Source: Acanthochlamys bracteata
Taxonomy: Eukaryota > Streptophyta > Magnoliopsida > Pandanales > Velloziaceae
DNA length: 64,000 bases
Direction: 5' to 3'
Assembly (NCBI GenBank): GCA_019914995.1
Contig: CM034130.1
Coordinates: forward strand, 7,750,001-7,814,000
In this document: positions 1 through 11,892 of the stretch, one piece after another
Layout of the letters: every line of letters starts with the position of its first letter
Position numbering within the stretch: position 1 is the stretch's first letter
The notes under the pieces: model-generated
What the model was told of the DNA's origin: nothing
Database searches by the model: none
The model's input: the letters and a program-made list of their open reading frames with translations, nothing else
Program-made: the position numbers and the translations under genes

Positions 1-2
1 GA

Positions 3-230
3 TATTTGGAAGTGCTTATTGAAAAAATACTTTTCGAAAACGAAGAATATTTAAAAATATTTGAAAAATAAGATTTATTTTTTTACTTAAAAAATAATAA
101 TAAAAATAATTAATAAAAAAATTTCACGATATAAAATTTTTTCGTACTTTAAAATTTTATAAAATATTTTAAAGACTTTATTAGAAAACATAAAATAAAA
201 AAATTGAAAAAAAAGTTTTCCAAATATATC
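3..230. repeat. Small inverted-repeat element, probable copy at window edge
   Basis: AT-rich block opening with a TTTGGAAGTGCTTAT-like end and closing with a TTTTCCAAATAT-like end. It resembles the better preserved copies near 11.3 kb and 44.9 kb. The left edge may lie outside the window, so the limits are approximate. Confidence 0.4.
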
Positions 231-301
231 TTTAAGCAGCTTCAAATATTTTTAATACACTCGTATGTAACGATAATTACTTCACGGAAACGACCAACAC
301 A

Positions 302-1102
302 TATAGTTGTCAGACCCGTCCGGATCGACCCGAAAATCGTCGATCCGGACGATAAACCGGTCTGAATTTACAAAAAGACCGTTTATACAATCGACCCATT
401 TCGATCCGATTTGAACCGTTCGAATCCGTTTCAACCCGGTCGATCCGTCCGCCAGGGTCAAACCGGGTTGAAAAAATATTTAAAAAAATTAATTTAAAAA
501 TTTTAAATTGATAATATATTTAATACAAAAATAATTATTAATAGTCCCATATTGAAAAATAATATGTAGTTTAGATTTAGCATTTGGATGTGATAATACA
601 AAAAATAATTGATTATTTTTTATTTGTAAATATCAATTATTAGGGATTTTAAAATTTTTTATATTGTAAAATATTTAGACTCAAATATGTATACCTAAAA
701 AAATTAGTTATATCTCTTTTATGATTTATCTATTTTATGGTTTTATTTTTTTCTAATCTTCTAATTTATTTAAAAATTTTTATTTAAAAATTTTAGTTGT
801 TATTATTATTGGTGACGGCAATTATGGTGGTAATACTTTAATTTTTACTATAATTATTATTACGGTTGTTGTTGATAGTAATGACATAATAAAAATACTT
901 TAATTTTTTGTTATGATTGCTATAGCTATTATTATTGGTAGTATCATTAGCAGTAAATTTCTTACTATAATTATTATTATTAGTTAAAAATATTTTAATA
1001 TTATTGACCCGACGGTTCGATCGGTTGACCCGACAGTTAAACTCAAAAATTGTGACCTGAACAGTTTTCCGATTCAATATCCGATCCGGTTCTTACAACT
1101 AT
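302..1102. mobile_element. Mutator-like non-autonomous DNA transposon (801 bp)
   Basis: The two ends are inverted copies: TATAGTTGTCAGACCCG on the left, and the complement of the right end reads ATAGTTGTAAGAACCG. The element is flanked by a perfect 9-bp direct repeat, ACCAACACA, at 293-301 and 1103-1111. A 9-bp target duplication is the usual mark of the Mutator superfamily. Sub-terminal parts carry repeated CGACCCG/GATCCGG motifs and the core is AT-rich. No transposase frame is present, so it would depend on an enzyme made elsewhere. The superfamily call rests on duplication length and end structure only. Confidence 0.75.
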
Positions 1103-1694
1103 ACCAACACAGTCCCAAATCAATTAATGAAGTCGAAAAAGACGTAACGAAGTAACGAACCGTATGATTAATTATTCCTATAACCATTATAAATGCAACA
1201 AAAAGAAAAAGAGAAAATTTTCAGCCAACTTCATCGTCATCAAGCACTAAGTTGAATCTATAAATTACTTGACGTGAGTTCTTTAAGTAATGAAACGACA
1301 AAAATAACAAAATTTTTGTTCTTATTGATGTCTGAACCTATTGTGCTTACTATGCCACTAGCGTTAGCAGCCTAAAGTTGAGAACGAGTGATCTTGTTGC
1401 TTGCACGTCCTCAAAATGGGTGTGATTTAAGCTAGAATCCAGAGTCATTAGTCGCCTCAAACAACTCAAGTGAATTGGTGTCGAGATTTCCGTATTAATT
1501 TTGAAATAAATTTATATTTTTAAAGTATGTTTGAAAAATAAAATTAAAATATTTAATAAAAAACTTATATTCATTTGTATTGTAAGTAAAATTGAATTTA
1601 AAAAGTAAATTTGATGGGTTGATAAAACAAAACCTTACTGCCTGAGAATTTTCCACATTAGTTAGTACAAGATTCCGAAATCCTATTAAAAAGT

Positions 1695-2109
1695 ACTTGT
1701 ATATAGAGATACAAATATAGACAGATCGAATAAATTGAGCAGGGCTATTCGGTCCTTAGCCCGATTTCAATTTTTATAGTCCATTCTGATCTGTTCATTC
1801 AATTTATTTTTTATTTTATATAATAAATAAATAAATTAATTAAAAATAAGTTTTTAAAATTATTATTAGATAAAAATAGATATTAAATATTTTTTAATAT
1901 TTAAAAATATTTTTAATTAAAAATTAATTTATGTAACTATTAATATTAACTAAATTGATATACTATGATCGGTCAACAGTAATAGTAATCGGACGGACGA
2001 ATAGGCCGTTTAATAGGCTATCTAATAATATTTGTATAATCGGACTGGATGGTTTAAATTGCGGTGTGGTCCGTTTGACCTGGACCGTATCTTTATCTAT
2101 ACTTGTACA
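1695..2109. mobile_element. Possible small DNA transposon with imperfect inverted ends
   Basis: The left end starts ACTTGTATATAGAGATAC. The complement of the right end reads ACAAGTATAGATAAAGATAC, a recognisable but diverged inverted repeat. The flanks TAAAAAGT (1687-1694) and TCAAAAGT (2110-2117) match at 7 of 8 positions, which would suit a hAT-type 8-bp duplication. The interior has GGTCC- and CGG-rich sub-ends around an AT-rich core. Tentative. Confidence 0.4.
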
Positions 2110-2649
2110 TCAAAAGTCGAACATCTTTCTACATTGAAATTGGTGTAATCTTATTGAAAAATATGAATAATAAACAGTCACGGTAGATGTACTACAGTTA
2201 ACTTCTTCACACGATTGGACGCCATTTATGACTTCTTTTATTAGTCATTAATAATTACTAACAAAAGTAATATTTTTTTTAATAAAGGTGTAATGATATA
2301 ATTATTTGATCTCATATGTCATAAATAATTAGTTAGCAATAACTAGATTGCACAAAGTGGCACTAGGTGGGAAACTTGAGCCTAAAGAGCAGGTAAACTG
2401 TAGCCACATAAAGCTGGGACTCCTAAACTCGCTACTACAGTCAGCACGCGTTAGTCGGAGAGTTTTCTCATCTCCCTTCTTCAGTACTTCCTGTTTTTTC
2501 CGGAACTCAATCAGTCGAATTATATCTTCGTATTCTTTCTTCTCAAAATTTTATTAAACCAATCACAGTCTATCTAACTAGAATTGTTCCCTGCGTCTTC
2601 TTTCTTAACAGTAATTATTTTAGGAGATTAGGGAAAACATTTGAATTTA

Positions 2650-3315
2650 AAAAGTGAAATTTAAGACTTAAAAATCGAATCGATAAACACTGATGGTAGG
2701 TAACAGAGCTAGTGTTGGAGTTTTATTTATCAAAATTCTGCTCGCAACAAATAAGCAACAAAAATTTTCTCAAGCGATTAATCACGAGATTACAATCGAA
2801 AACAGTTACCATGCCTCTCCATTATTCACTAATCAGCAATCAACTGAACCAAAAATAGCGAATCATGATGAACTCAAAAGATCGCCTGAACAACAACCTA
2901 AATTAAACAATCAGAAACGAAGACTTAAGCTAGACAAATTTACAGACAACAAGTTTCAAGATACCAGAAGGTGAGATCAGATGAATACCTGGGATCCACA
3001 GAGAACTCTCGGTTTCAGATCAAACTGAAAGGTTTCGCAAAGCTCTGCAGGCCCGTAGCAATTAATAAATCGATCTCGATCCGAATGCGAACCACTTCAA
3101 CAGATCAATCTATCGAATTTGATCTATCTCTCGAGATTCTAATCCGTGAATAGAACGGGGAACTCGGGAAAGGACAGCGACGAGAGAGAGAAAAAAGAGA
3201 AACTTCGTACGAGCGAGAAAACGAAAGAAAGAAGTGGCGGGAGAAAGATTTCGGAAGAAAAAAGGCAGGAGAAAATTTCAGATACCGCTCAATATATACC
3301 GTCTGATCGTGCATC
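2650..3315 (-). promoter_or_regulatory. Promoter and 5' leader-like sequence without an obvious gene
   Basis: Read on the minus strand, a TATATATT box at about 3291-3300 is followed by a pyrimidine-rich tract typical of plant 5' leaders. A possible splice donor (CCCAG/GTATTC) lies near 2990, and T-rich intron-like sequence follows. Further down, 2420-2545 has a short charged open frame (the residues EYEDIIRLIEFRKKQ are readable) but no clear start codon. No recognisable coding gene follows before the window edge. It could be the start of a gene whose coding part lies beyond position 1, a decayed gene or a non-coding transcript. Confidence 0.3.
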
Positions 3316-3730
3316 CGGTCTTACTATGGGGCCCGAATCAGAAATTTGCAAAGTTGAGTCACAAAGTTGTTATTTGCAAGAGAATACTAGTTTAATTAGT
3401 AGGATACGGCCTCAAAGATATTTTATTTTTGTTGATGTATAATATGCAACCAACTGATCACTGATTGATCTATGCATATAACATCACAGGCAGCTCTTGC
3501 TTACATCTTCAATTTTCTAACGAAGAATCTAACTCATAGAAGGACTTGTGGAATGTTTTCTCCCTCCTTTGTTTTGGTTCATTTTACTGGAATAAGGGTG
3601 GATGCCAACTGATGCAAGAATTCTTCTCCTGCTGTTACCTCTAATACAAGCAAACCGAGAACAGCAAGCATGGCCCTTCTTCCATTCCAAGTCTCAGCAC
3701 ATTTAGTCCAGCCCCATTCCACACTATCAA

Positions 3731-3985
3731 GGGGGCGTTTAGTAGTGCTTATAAAATAGAGCTTTTCTAAAATAAAGAATATTTTTGTTTTTTATAAAAA
3801 CAAGCTATTTTTTTTTATTTTTAAAAAAATAATAAAAATATGCAATAAAAAAATCTCACTTCGTAGAATTTTTTTACACTTCTAAATTTTTAAATAAATT
3901 TTTTATATATTTATAAAATATATATTAAAAAATATAAAATAGAAAAAAATTAATAAGTAGTTTATCATAAGCTGTGCCAAACGGG
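3731..3985. repeat. Small inverted-repeat element inside ferrochelatase relic
   Basis: The left end GGGCGTTTAGTAGTGCTTAT is matched in inverted form by the right end ATAAGCTGTGCCAAACGGG. The AT-rich interior is very similar to the copies at 11.3 and 26.3 kb. It separates the SLVPLG and EWGWTK parts of one ferrochelatase exon, so it inserted into that exon. Confidence 0.75.
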
Positions 3986-4200
3986 CTAGCCAGCTGTGCC
4001 AAGTGGGACAAGTGACTGCAATAACAGAAACCACATAAATATAATGTGGTGGTCTAAGAAGATTTCATGTATGTATTAGAATTAAGAAATATTTATTGAG
4101 CTCACTGAAAAAACTAATTACTTTCACTTGCATAAAGAGAAAGCATGTACCTAATGGGAACTGCCAGAAGGCTTTCGTTCTGCCCAGGTCTATTATAGAG

Positions 4201-4441
4201 AATATTTTAAAATGTTTATGATAAATTATTTTTTAAAATAAAGAATATTTTTAAAAATTTTAAAATATGAGTTTTTTTATTCAAAATAATAATAATAAAT
4301 AATAATAAAATTTTACGATGTATTTTTTTATAACTTTTAAATTTTAAAATATATATATATATAGTTTTTAAAAGATTAAATAAGAAACATAAAATAAAAT
4401 TTGTAATGAAATAGAATTTAAAAGAACTACCAAACATTCCC
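4201..4441. repeat. Small inverted-repeat element inside ferrochelatase relic
   Basis: AT-rich block with the family's typical interior, ending in CTACCAAACATTCCC, which resembles the inverted GCGTTTGGTAG end. It is a diverged copy inside the ferrochelatase pseudogene, next to the GQNESLLAVPIS fragment. Confidence 0.55.
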
Positions 4442-4685
4442 ATTAGAAACATAGTGCAGTATTCGTTCGCAATCCTTTTCTCATGCAAATGCTCATTCTA
4501 CAACAGTGAAAATTAAGATCTAAGTGGCACATTGACATTTGCAGCTACAGTCATATGTACTAAAACTCATTTGTGGATAGCAGTAACCAATAACAGCACC
4601 TGGTATTTAAGCTGGTGTATAGGCATTAGTAATTCCCTTTTTCTCTAGCTCTTCCATTATCAAATCCACACTTCCTTCCATCTTC

Positions 4686-5263
4686 GTGAATGGCAATTTA
4701 GATTTCTGAATCAGTTTTGAATAAATTTGTATAATAATTAGATCAAAATTATTAATTTTAATTTTAATTTTAATTTTATTTATTTATTTATTTATATAGA
4801 TCAAAATTATCAATTTTAACTTAATATATTTAATAACCCAATCAAAAATTCTAATCGAGCTATTTAATAATTAAAATTATTAAAATAAAAATTATAAATA
4901 TTAATTTTTAATAATATATATTATTAATTATGATATATCTAAAGAAAAAAATATTAATTTTGATAAAATTTATAAATTAAATAAAAATTAATTAAATTAG
5001 AATAAATTAAATATATATATATATATTAAATTCAAAATTTATGATATTATTTTTTAATTATTAAGAAATATATATTATATAATGATTATATAGATTAGAT
5101 GGATAAATTTTTTATCAATTCGAATTTGATCTAAATCTGTTTAAATTTTTGATAATTTTTCATCGATCCGAAATTGATTCGGATTTTACTAAGATTTGAT
5201 CTTAGCTTGATTTTTAGATTAGTTTCAGACCGAATTTGGATCAGATTAGAAATAGGCACCCTA
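4686..5263. mobile_element. hAT-like non-autonomous element splitting a ferrochelatase exon
   Basis: A 578-bp AT-rich insert flanked by the direct repeat CATCTTC (4679-4685 and 5264-5270; the adjoining base differs, so the duplication may originally have been 8 bp). The ends resemble each other when inverted (GTGAATGGCAATTTAGATTT against TAGGGTGCCTATTTCTAATC). It lies exactly between the AYVEENG and EGSVDLIMEEL parts of one ferrochelatase exon, which gives independent support for its borders. Confidence 0.65.
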
Positions 5264-6890
5264 CATCTTCCGCTTAGTACGGATCCCATTTTCTTCAACA
5301 TATGCCAGCGGCACTCCATGATCACTGAAGAACTCATTACCAAAAGAAATCCCAGCAAGGTAGTGCTTTCAGGAAGGAAATTAAGCTAACGAAGAGGGAA
5401 TAATACCAGCTCCAAAAGCTTACGAAAGAACATTACATCAAGCAATCATTATAAAACAATAGATCGCCGAAGAAAATCCCTTATGTTCCAGTGTTCTCTA
5501 CCTTCCCCTGGTTTTCAAATTTAGCTCCATTTCAGTTAGGTTTGCATGGCTTTGATATATCCTTCTCTCTGGTACCATGAATGAATAAACTATATGCAGC
5601 ATGTTAACAAGCACCACATGTCAAAACCTGGTCGGAGCAGCTAATACATGGTTATTACAAGAACTCTAGATATACTACGTGAATATACTTTCTAACAACT
5701 GAAGTTCACTTCCACTTGTTGATTTCGAGAATTGTGGATACAAAGGAAGGACAACAAGTTTTCTGATCTTATCCCGCTAATCAAAACCTTAGCTGTTGTA
5801 CTTGAAATCACATTATGAGAGAATTTGAAGAAATTGCACGAATCGCAAATAGCCATTAACAAGGAGAGGCATCGAAACTGTCGTAGACTACAGCTAACAA
5901 ATATCTGCTATCAAACTATAGGAAACAAATATTCTGCTATCACAGAAACATATACGTAGCTTTGACCTCTGAGGTCCTTAGAGATCAAAATATTTATGTT
6001 TCCAGTAGTAAATTTGTGTGACTAGAGGAGAAAATTCCATTTTCATAAATTATAGGCATTAAAGTCGTGAAGAGTTTGTTTATAAAGGTTGAGATGAACC
6101 CTTTTAAGGACAAAATTGATTTAGGACTACATGTTAGTGCAAGCATAAATGAAATCAGTGACATAGTGAAACATGTTGAAATAGTAGCAACTACACACCG
6201 TCAAGAACACAAGAGTGCTGTAACTGTTGGTAATATGACCCATAAGCTACGCAGGATATCATGCTTACTTCCCTACAGATTATTTGCAACTTCTACCTAG
6301 CAATCTATTAAGCGTGTTTCAAGTGAGTGGAACTCCACTTTCTCCTGTCAGAATTAGAGTTCCACTCACTTTCTTTGTTTCAATTGCAAATAGAACTGGG
6401 AATTCGAATTTTCAATTCTATATAAGTGAAACTCAAGTTTCACTATATTTCTTTTTTTCAATTCATTTTCAACCCACTTCAATAATTAATTAAAACATAA
6501 AAACTAAGCTCTACTTTCAACTTATTTTTTAAGAAACTCTACTTTCTATTTTTTATTTTCACGTAACTTAATTACGGGTATTTGAAACACGTACTTAAAG
6601 AAAATGATATCAAGGTGGATCAAGTCTATTATTTATTATTTGTTGAGATCCAAAATTACATCACATGTGCGATAATCCCATCTGGATCAAAATTTATTTT
6701 TTTCTTTTTCCTTTTCTTTCCCAAAATTTTGGAGAAAGAGAGAAAAATTGTGTTCAATTTGAAAAATTTATTTTTAAAAATTACTTATTAAAATTAAAAT
6801 GAGTCCTAAATTAAAGTAACTGTAGGAAAGAATAAGAGAATAATAAAAGATGGGTAGGTATTGTTGTGCTAGGGTGTTTCAACATATTTA

Positions 6891-7116
6891 GGGAGTATTT
6901 GAAAATACTTTTAAAATAAAATTTTTTTAGAATAAAAAATATTTTTATTTTTTTGAAAAAATAATAAAAATATATAATAAAAATATTTTACTATGTAGAA
7001 TTTTTTTATATATTTAAATTTTTAATAATTTTCTAAATATTTATAAAAAATATATTAAAAATATAAAATTAAAAATTAAAAAATTAATTTTGAAATAAAC
7101 AATACCAAACGCTCTG
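6891..7116. repeat. Small inverted-repeat element copy
   Basis: Starts GGGAGTATTTGAAAATAC and ends AATACCAAACGCTCTG, the inverted form of the family end AGAGCGTTTGGTA. The interior matches the family consensus, including the TAGAATTTTTTTATA block. Confidence 0.65.
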
Positions 7117-7502
7117 TAAACCAACCAATGAAGATAATCTGAACAATTTTGGTATTATGGTGAGGAAGAATGCAAGCACAAAATGTTAAAGGCGCATAAA
7201 AATAAAAAGAAGCATAATGTTAACGTAAGCAATAATAACACAACGAACATTCTCGTGTTATAAACGAAATAACGAATGAATACCAAAAATAAATAAATAA
7301 ATGAATTGATTGCTACGATGCATTTTGGCCGGCGACAATTACGTAAGCCTGCGGACCACTAACTTTGAGATAGATAGATATTATTGCATAATGTGACCTT
7401 TAAGACTTTTTATTCAGAAATATTATTTAATCCTCATATGTTTGAGTTTCCATAATTAGGTGCAACATGGTAACAACTTCCGCCAGTTCCGTGACTTGTT
7501 TA

Positions 7503-7692
7503 TGGGGGTGATTGATAATGTTATGAAATATATTTTTTTTTAAAATAGGAATTTCTTTTAAAAAATAAAAATAAAAATAATTATAATTATATTTTACGAT
7601 ATAAAATTGTTTTATATTTTTTAAAAATTTAAATTTTATAAAATATTATAAAGTTTATTAAAAAATAAAAATAAAAATTACTTGTTGAAAAA
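7503..7692. repeat. Diverged small inverted-repeat element copy
   Basis: AT-rich block beginning near GGGGGTGATTGATAATG and carrying the family interior (TTTTACGATATAAAATT, then TATAAAATATTATAAAG). The ends are weak and the limits approximate. Confidence 0.4.
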
Positions 7693-7708
7693 TTCTAACC
7701 ACATATGA

Positions 7709-7920
7709 AGCTGTTTTGGAATAGTTATAAAAATACGTTTTCAGAATAGTAAATATTTTTATTTTATTTTAAAAAAATAAATTTTATTTTTTAAAAATAC
7801 TAATAATAAATAATAATTTAATTTTATAATTTAATTTTTTTAAATAATTTAAAATTTTAAATTATAAATATTATAAAAATTATTTAAAAATATAAAAATA
7901 TAAATATTTATTTAGAATAT
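7709..7920. repeat. Diverged small inverted-repeat element copy
   Basis: Starts near GCTGTTTTGGAATAGTTATAA and keeps the family's order of A- and T-rich blocks. The right end is not clear. Confidence 0.4.
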
Positions 7921-8386
7921 AATGCGAAATTGCTTAGTTTATGTAAGACTTGAAATTGCTTACTTTATTAATTGAGACGATGATGCAAAAATTATCATCA
8001 TTATTCCGTTATACCTTTTTCTTTCTGAGATTCATCAGTAAACTGAAATGAAAAATATCACGAACTCTGAAGCCATTCCAAACCATACATCAATATTGTT
8101 TCTCTTCACTGAAATGAAAAATGGTTTCTCTTCACAGAAGAAACTCTGAAGCCATTCTAAACACACAAAAAAAAGGTCTTGATTTTTCTTTTTCATTGAT
8201 TTTTCACAATTTTTATTTTCTCGTTTCGAAAAATTTAAAAATTAAGAGAACATACTGCATTGTAGTCGCCGGCACAAAACTCTCAGCCAGCGCGCGCTCT
8301 CTTGTGAACTCTCGTCGCTATCTTTCTCCTCCCTCTTTCATTTCAATCCATTAATCCTATCAATACATCAATCAACAAAACAACAA

Positions 8387-8409
8387 TCTCTCTCTCTCTC
8401 TCTCTCTCT
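8387..8409. repeat. (TC)n microsatellite in the GT14 leader
   Basis: About eleven TC units, 180 bp upstream of the GT14 start codon, within pyrimidine-rich sequence typical of plant 5' leaders. Confidence 0.9.
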
Positions 8410-8587
8410 TTTCCTTTAGATTTTTTTTCTCTTAATTCATCTCTCATACCTTTAGATCAACTCAATTTCCTGATTCGTAGATTTCCTACATTGTCGATCG
8501 ACCCAACCTACACGCCACGTCGATTTCCGATTCAGAATTTTTTTCCTGATTTTTTTGGGTTTTGTTATTGTTTTAGTGTGATCTGGA

Positions 8588-10835
8588 ATGAAGGAAATGG
8601 GTTACATGCCGCCATCGCCAGGAAAAGATTTGTCGATCCGTGTGATTAAGGTGGTATCAGCAATGGTGATCTTCATGGCCGGAGTAGTCCTCGGTCTATC
8701 TCTGAGCGCAAATTTCACCAGAAGCTACTTCACTTCACCAACAGAACGATTCTTCCCGTCCAAGCTCCACACTTCCAATTGCGATCGGGATTGTCTCGAC
8801 ATGAAGAATTTCGTCAGACCGAATCATCTCGATCACCGGATGAACGATGATGAACTGTTCTGGAGAGCTTCGGTGGTTCCGCGGAAAGAAGATTACCCTT
8901 TCTACCGTGTTCCCAAGGTTGCGTTCATGTTTTTAACTAGAGGGCCCTTGCCACTTGCGCCGCTGTGGGAGAGATTTTTTAAGGGACATGATAGGTTGTA
9001 CTCGATTTACTTGAATGCGCCGCCCGAGTACAGATTCAGTATGTCAAATACGTCTGTGTTCTACGGCAGACAAATTCCTAGCGTGGTATATCCAACTCTT
9101 TGTTTGTTAATGGTTATGTTGTTTTCTATTTGATGATGACATGCTTTAGTTGAATGTTGAGATTGTAAGGCAGGAAAAGTATATGTGATACACTTTAGAA
9201 TGTCGGAGGAGATAGAGTGGCTTGAAGTCGGAGAATTAGTTGTTCAGAACTTGCATGTTTGGTCTTACATGAAGAAATTCAGTGTTGGACCTTGGTGGGG
9301 GATTATTGACTTCATCATTATAGAAATTACTGGCTTCCAAGGTCATAAAGGACAATATGCAAAGATTCATACAAGAGTAGTTTCTTTGACCTGTGAACTA
9401 ACTAGGGACGAGGTTGTTCTGGGCAAATTGGCCTATCTGATTAGACTTTGGTGGTTCTACAATCTCCAATAACTGTAGATATGAAGCTGTGGTTTCAGGT
9501 GTCCTTTCTCTTAATATTCTATGGATGCTTGCCGATGGCTTTGGTTGAAGAACTTTCTCAGGTTTATGTTAGGACGCTGAACCATGGCGTTGATGTCTTT
9601 TTTAAGTGTTCTAGATTTTCTTAGGACAAGACATATCCTTACCTTGACGAGAACTTATTGATCACTAAGTAGGAATTCGTAGAAAAGATAAGATAGAAAG
9701 TTCGTGCTTGCAATTTAGCTCTTACCTTCCATGGCAGCAACAAGGTTGTCAAAGATGGCCACGTGACAACTATATGTGCTGCTTGGAAATGTATCCAGCA
9801 TTCTCATTTTGTGAGTTATCTTTGGGGGTATAGATGGCAAAGTTTCCTCTAACCTGAATGCCACAATATGGTTGGTTCCTATTGAATTAAAACATACTAC
9901 TAAGTCTTGTCCTTTATAAATTTACTTGCCCTGTCAGGAGTTGAGCAAGATTGGATTTAATCTAACTGTGTCATCTAAGCAGCAGCATTTACGTCTCCTA
10001 ACTAGAGTTAGCTTAAAGTTAGGCGTGCATTGAGTAACATGCTTCAGTATTGCAGTTGGGCAAGAGATTTGCTATTAGTTGGACTGCAGCATCTTAAGCT
10101 AATTCTAGGATTATAGTACATGAAGCTTTCCTATCTATTCCAGCTTTAATTGATGTCTCGTAATATGAACTATTTTCTTATTCTATCACGCAGAGGGTTT
10201 CATGGGGGTCAATATCATTGGTGGATGCTGAGAAACGTCTTATGGCTAATGCCTTGTTGGATTTCTCCAATGAGCGCTTTGTTTTGCTCTCAGAGAGCTG
10301 CATTCCTGTCTTCGATTTCCCCACTGTCTACAAATATCTGATAAATTCAGAGCACACCTTTGTTGAGTCTTATGACGAGGACTCACCACGTGGTCGCGGG
10401 CGCTACAGCCGTCATATGTACCCTGATATCAAGCTTCCTCAGTGGAGGAAAGGGTCTGAGTGGTTTGAACTCAACCGGGAGTTGGCTGTGGAAATAGTTG
10501 CAGAGTACAAGTTCTACAAGATTTTCAGGAAGTATTGTAGGCCCTCTTGCTATCCTGATGAGCACTATATACCTACCTACTTGCACATGTTTTATGGCAA
10601 ATTGAACTCAAATCGGACTGTCACGTGGGTTAACTGGTCTCCAGGAGGGCCGCATCCAGCAACTTATGGTTGTGAAAATATTACCGCTGACTTCATCCAG
10701 TTTATCAGGAACAATGGAACCATCTGTACATATAACTCAAGGCCGACTTCCGATTGCTTCCTTTTTGCAAGAAAATTTGCTCCCAGTGCTTTAGAACCTC
10801 TACTGAACATCTCACTGTCAGTTATGAAATTTTGA
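8588..10835 (+). CDS. GT14 (DUF266, BC10-like) glycosyltransferase
   Basis: Two exons, 8588-9085 and 10194-10835, join in phase 0 and encode about 379 residues. Donor GTG/GTATAT and acceptor CGCAG restore the family spacing between IPS and WGS. Residues 18-42 form one hydrophobic segment (IKVVSAMVIFMAGVVLGLSL), giving a type II membrane protein, presumably of the Golgi. Core-2/I-branching-like motifs follow: LYSIYLNAPPEY, FYGRQIPS, DAEKRLMANALLDFSNERF, LLSESCIPVFDF, PDEHYIPTYLHM and TVTWVNWSPGGPHPATYG. Plant BC10-like proteins affect cell-wall properties; the exact substrate is not established. The 1108-bp intron holds a 95-residue open frame that looks fortuitous. Length fits the family and no defect is visible. 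Confidence 0.92.
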
Positions 10836-11892
10836 TTCTCTGCACCGTTCTTTTCTGTTGCTCCCTTGGCCCCATTTGACTCACTTAATCCCTGAATATC
10901 ATGTAGGACTTGAACTCTTTCAGCACACTACATAGTTGCCTTCTCTAAATTTGACCCAAAAGTTAGGATATTGATTGACCTCCATTTGCTGATGGATTTC
11001 ACCTTGTCAGAGTTATTGGGAAGGACGCAGGATGCTTAAGTTGGTATATTGTTGTATTTATCTTACAGTAACCCATTTTTGGCAGCACGGCTTTTTGTAA
11101 TTTAAGAGGATGCCAGAGATTCTACTTGTAATCTTCTTTTGTAAATAGATGGCTATATAGTCCATTCTTTAGCAACTTTTAGAGGATGCTACGCACTACA
11201 TGTAAACAGAATGAAGGTTTCAGATTGTCGGAACAGTTGGATGAGCATTTTAGCGTCTCACTCTATTTTGTAGTCAGAACTATTTCTCTCAGTGAACTCA
11301 GAGCGTTTGGTAGTGTTTATGAAATAGAGTTTTTTTAAAATAAAAATATTTTTATTTTTTTTAAAAACGAATTCTATTTTTTTTACTTCTAAAAAATAAT
11401 AAAAATATATAATAAAAAAATCTCACTCCGTAGAATTTTTTTATATTTTTTAAATTTTTAAATAAATTTTTTATATATTTATAAAATATATATTAAAAAA
11501 CGTAAAATGAAAAAAAGTTGATAAACAGTTTATCATAAACTGCGCTAAGTTACATATGAATGATTTTAACTGGAATAGAAGGATAATTTAACTTGCAACT
11601 GTCAAAATTTTCAGATGTTCCGCTGCATTTAGTTTGGAGTGACGTTCCGTTACAGAAAATTCTCTGAAGTTTATACCTATATAACTCTCAAGCTAACAAT
11701 TGAAGTACGCATTCAATAAAGTAATCTCTGGTGACATCAAGAAAGGGCATCTTTTTCTAGGTACTAAGAATATCTTAAGTTCTCTCAATCATTAACTTCA
11801 GCATCTACGCAACCAACTCGTTCTTCTCTTCTTCTCACCAGAAACAAAATCAAGATTATTTGTTCCTCTAATCTTGAATTCAACAGGTGAAG
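10836..11892. other. 3' region of GT14 gene and leader of DUF538 gene
   Basis: 10836-11280 looks like 3' untranslated and downstream DNA. One small inverted-repeat element follows. A CTATATAAC box at about 11678-11686 lies some 210 bp before the DUF538 start codon and is a possible TATA box. Confidence 0.45.
11301..11548. repeat. Small inverted-repeat element, well preserved copy
   Basis: Left end GAGCGTTTGGTAGTGTTTAT. The interior holds the conserved blocks ATCTCACTCCGTAGAATTTT and ATATTTATAAAATATATATT, and it ends near GTTTATCATAAACTGCGC. This is one of the best copies for defining the family; it lies just downstream of the GT14 gene. Confidence 0.75.

Larger units (their letters stand above)
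3579..5762 (-). pseudogene. Chloroplast ferrochelatase (FC2-type) pseudogene
   Basis: Seven minus-strand fragments occur in the order of ferrochelatase exons: [19 protein letters not shown] (5679-5762), WYQREGYIKAM (5545-5577), FFSDHGVPLAYVEENG (5265-5332), EGSVDLIMEELEKKGITNAY (4601-4685), GQNESLLAVPIS (4152-4198), SLVPLG (3986-4015) and the C-terminal light-harvesting-like motif EWGWTKCAETWNGRRAMLAV (3579-3732). Ferrochelatase inserts iron into protoporphyrin IX; the C-terminal LHC-like helix is typical of the plastid type-2 enzyme. Splice-site remnants survive, so this is a decayed genomic copy and not a retrocopy. The N-terminal exons and the exon between VPIS and SLVPLG were not found, internal stops and frame changes are present, and three transposable elements sit inside. 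Confidence 0.85.
5763..8386. other. Intergenic DNA upstream of the GT14 gene
   Basis: AT-rich sequence with three small inverted-repeat element copies (listed separately) and no supportable gene. Short open frames here show no recognisable family motif. Confidence 0.6.

Noticed and set aside
838-1077. 79-residue minus-strand frame
   Set aside because: Asn-rich translation of AT-rich DNA inside the Mutator-like element; no motif.
2348-2557. 69-residue plus-strand frame as a gene
   Set aside because: No start context or family; the minus strand there looks more gene-like, and that is also weak.
9185-9472. 95-residue frame within the GT14 intron
   Set aside because: Lies between two exons that splice cleanly and shows no family motif.
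11887-11892. GTG as start of the DUF538 protein
   Set aside because: An ATG follows six bases later and gives a normal signal peptide.
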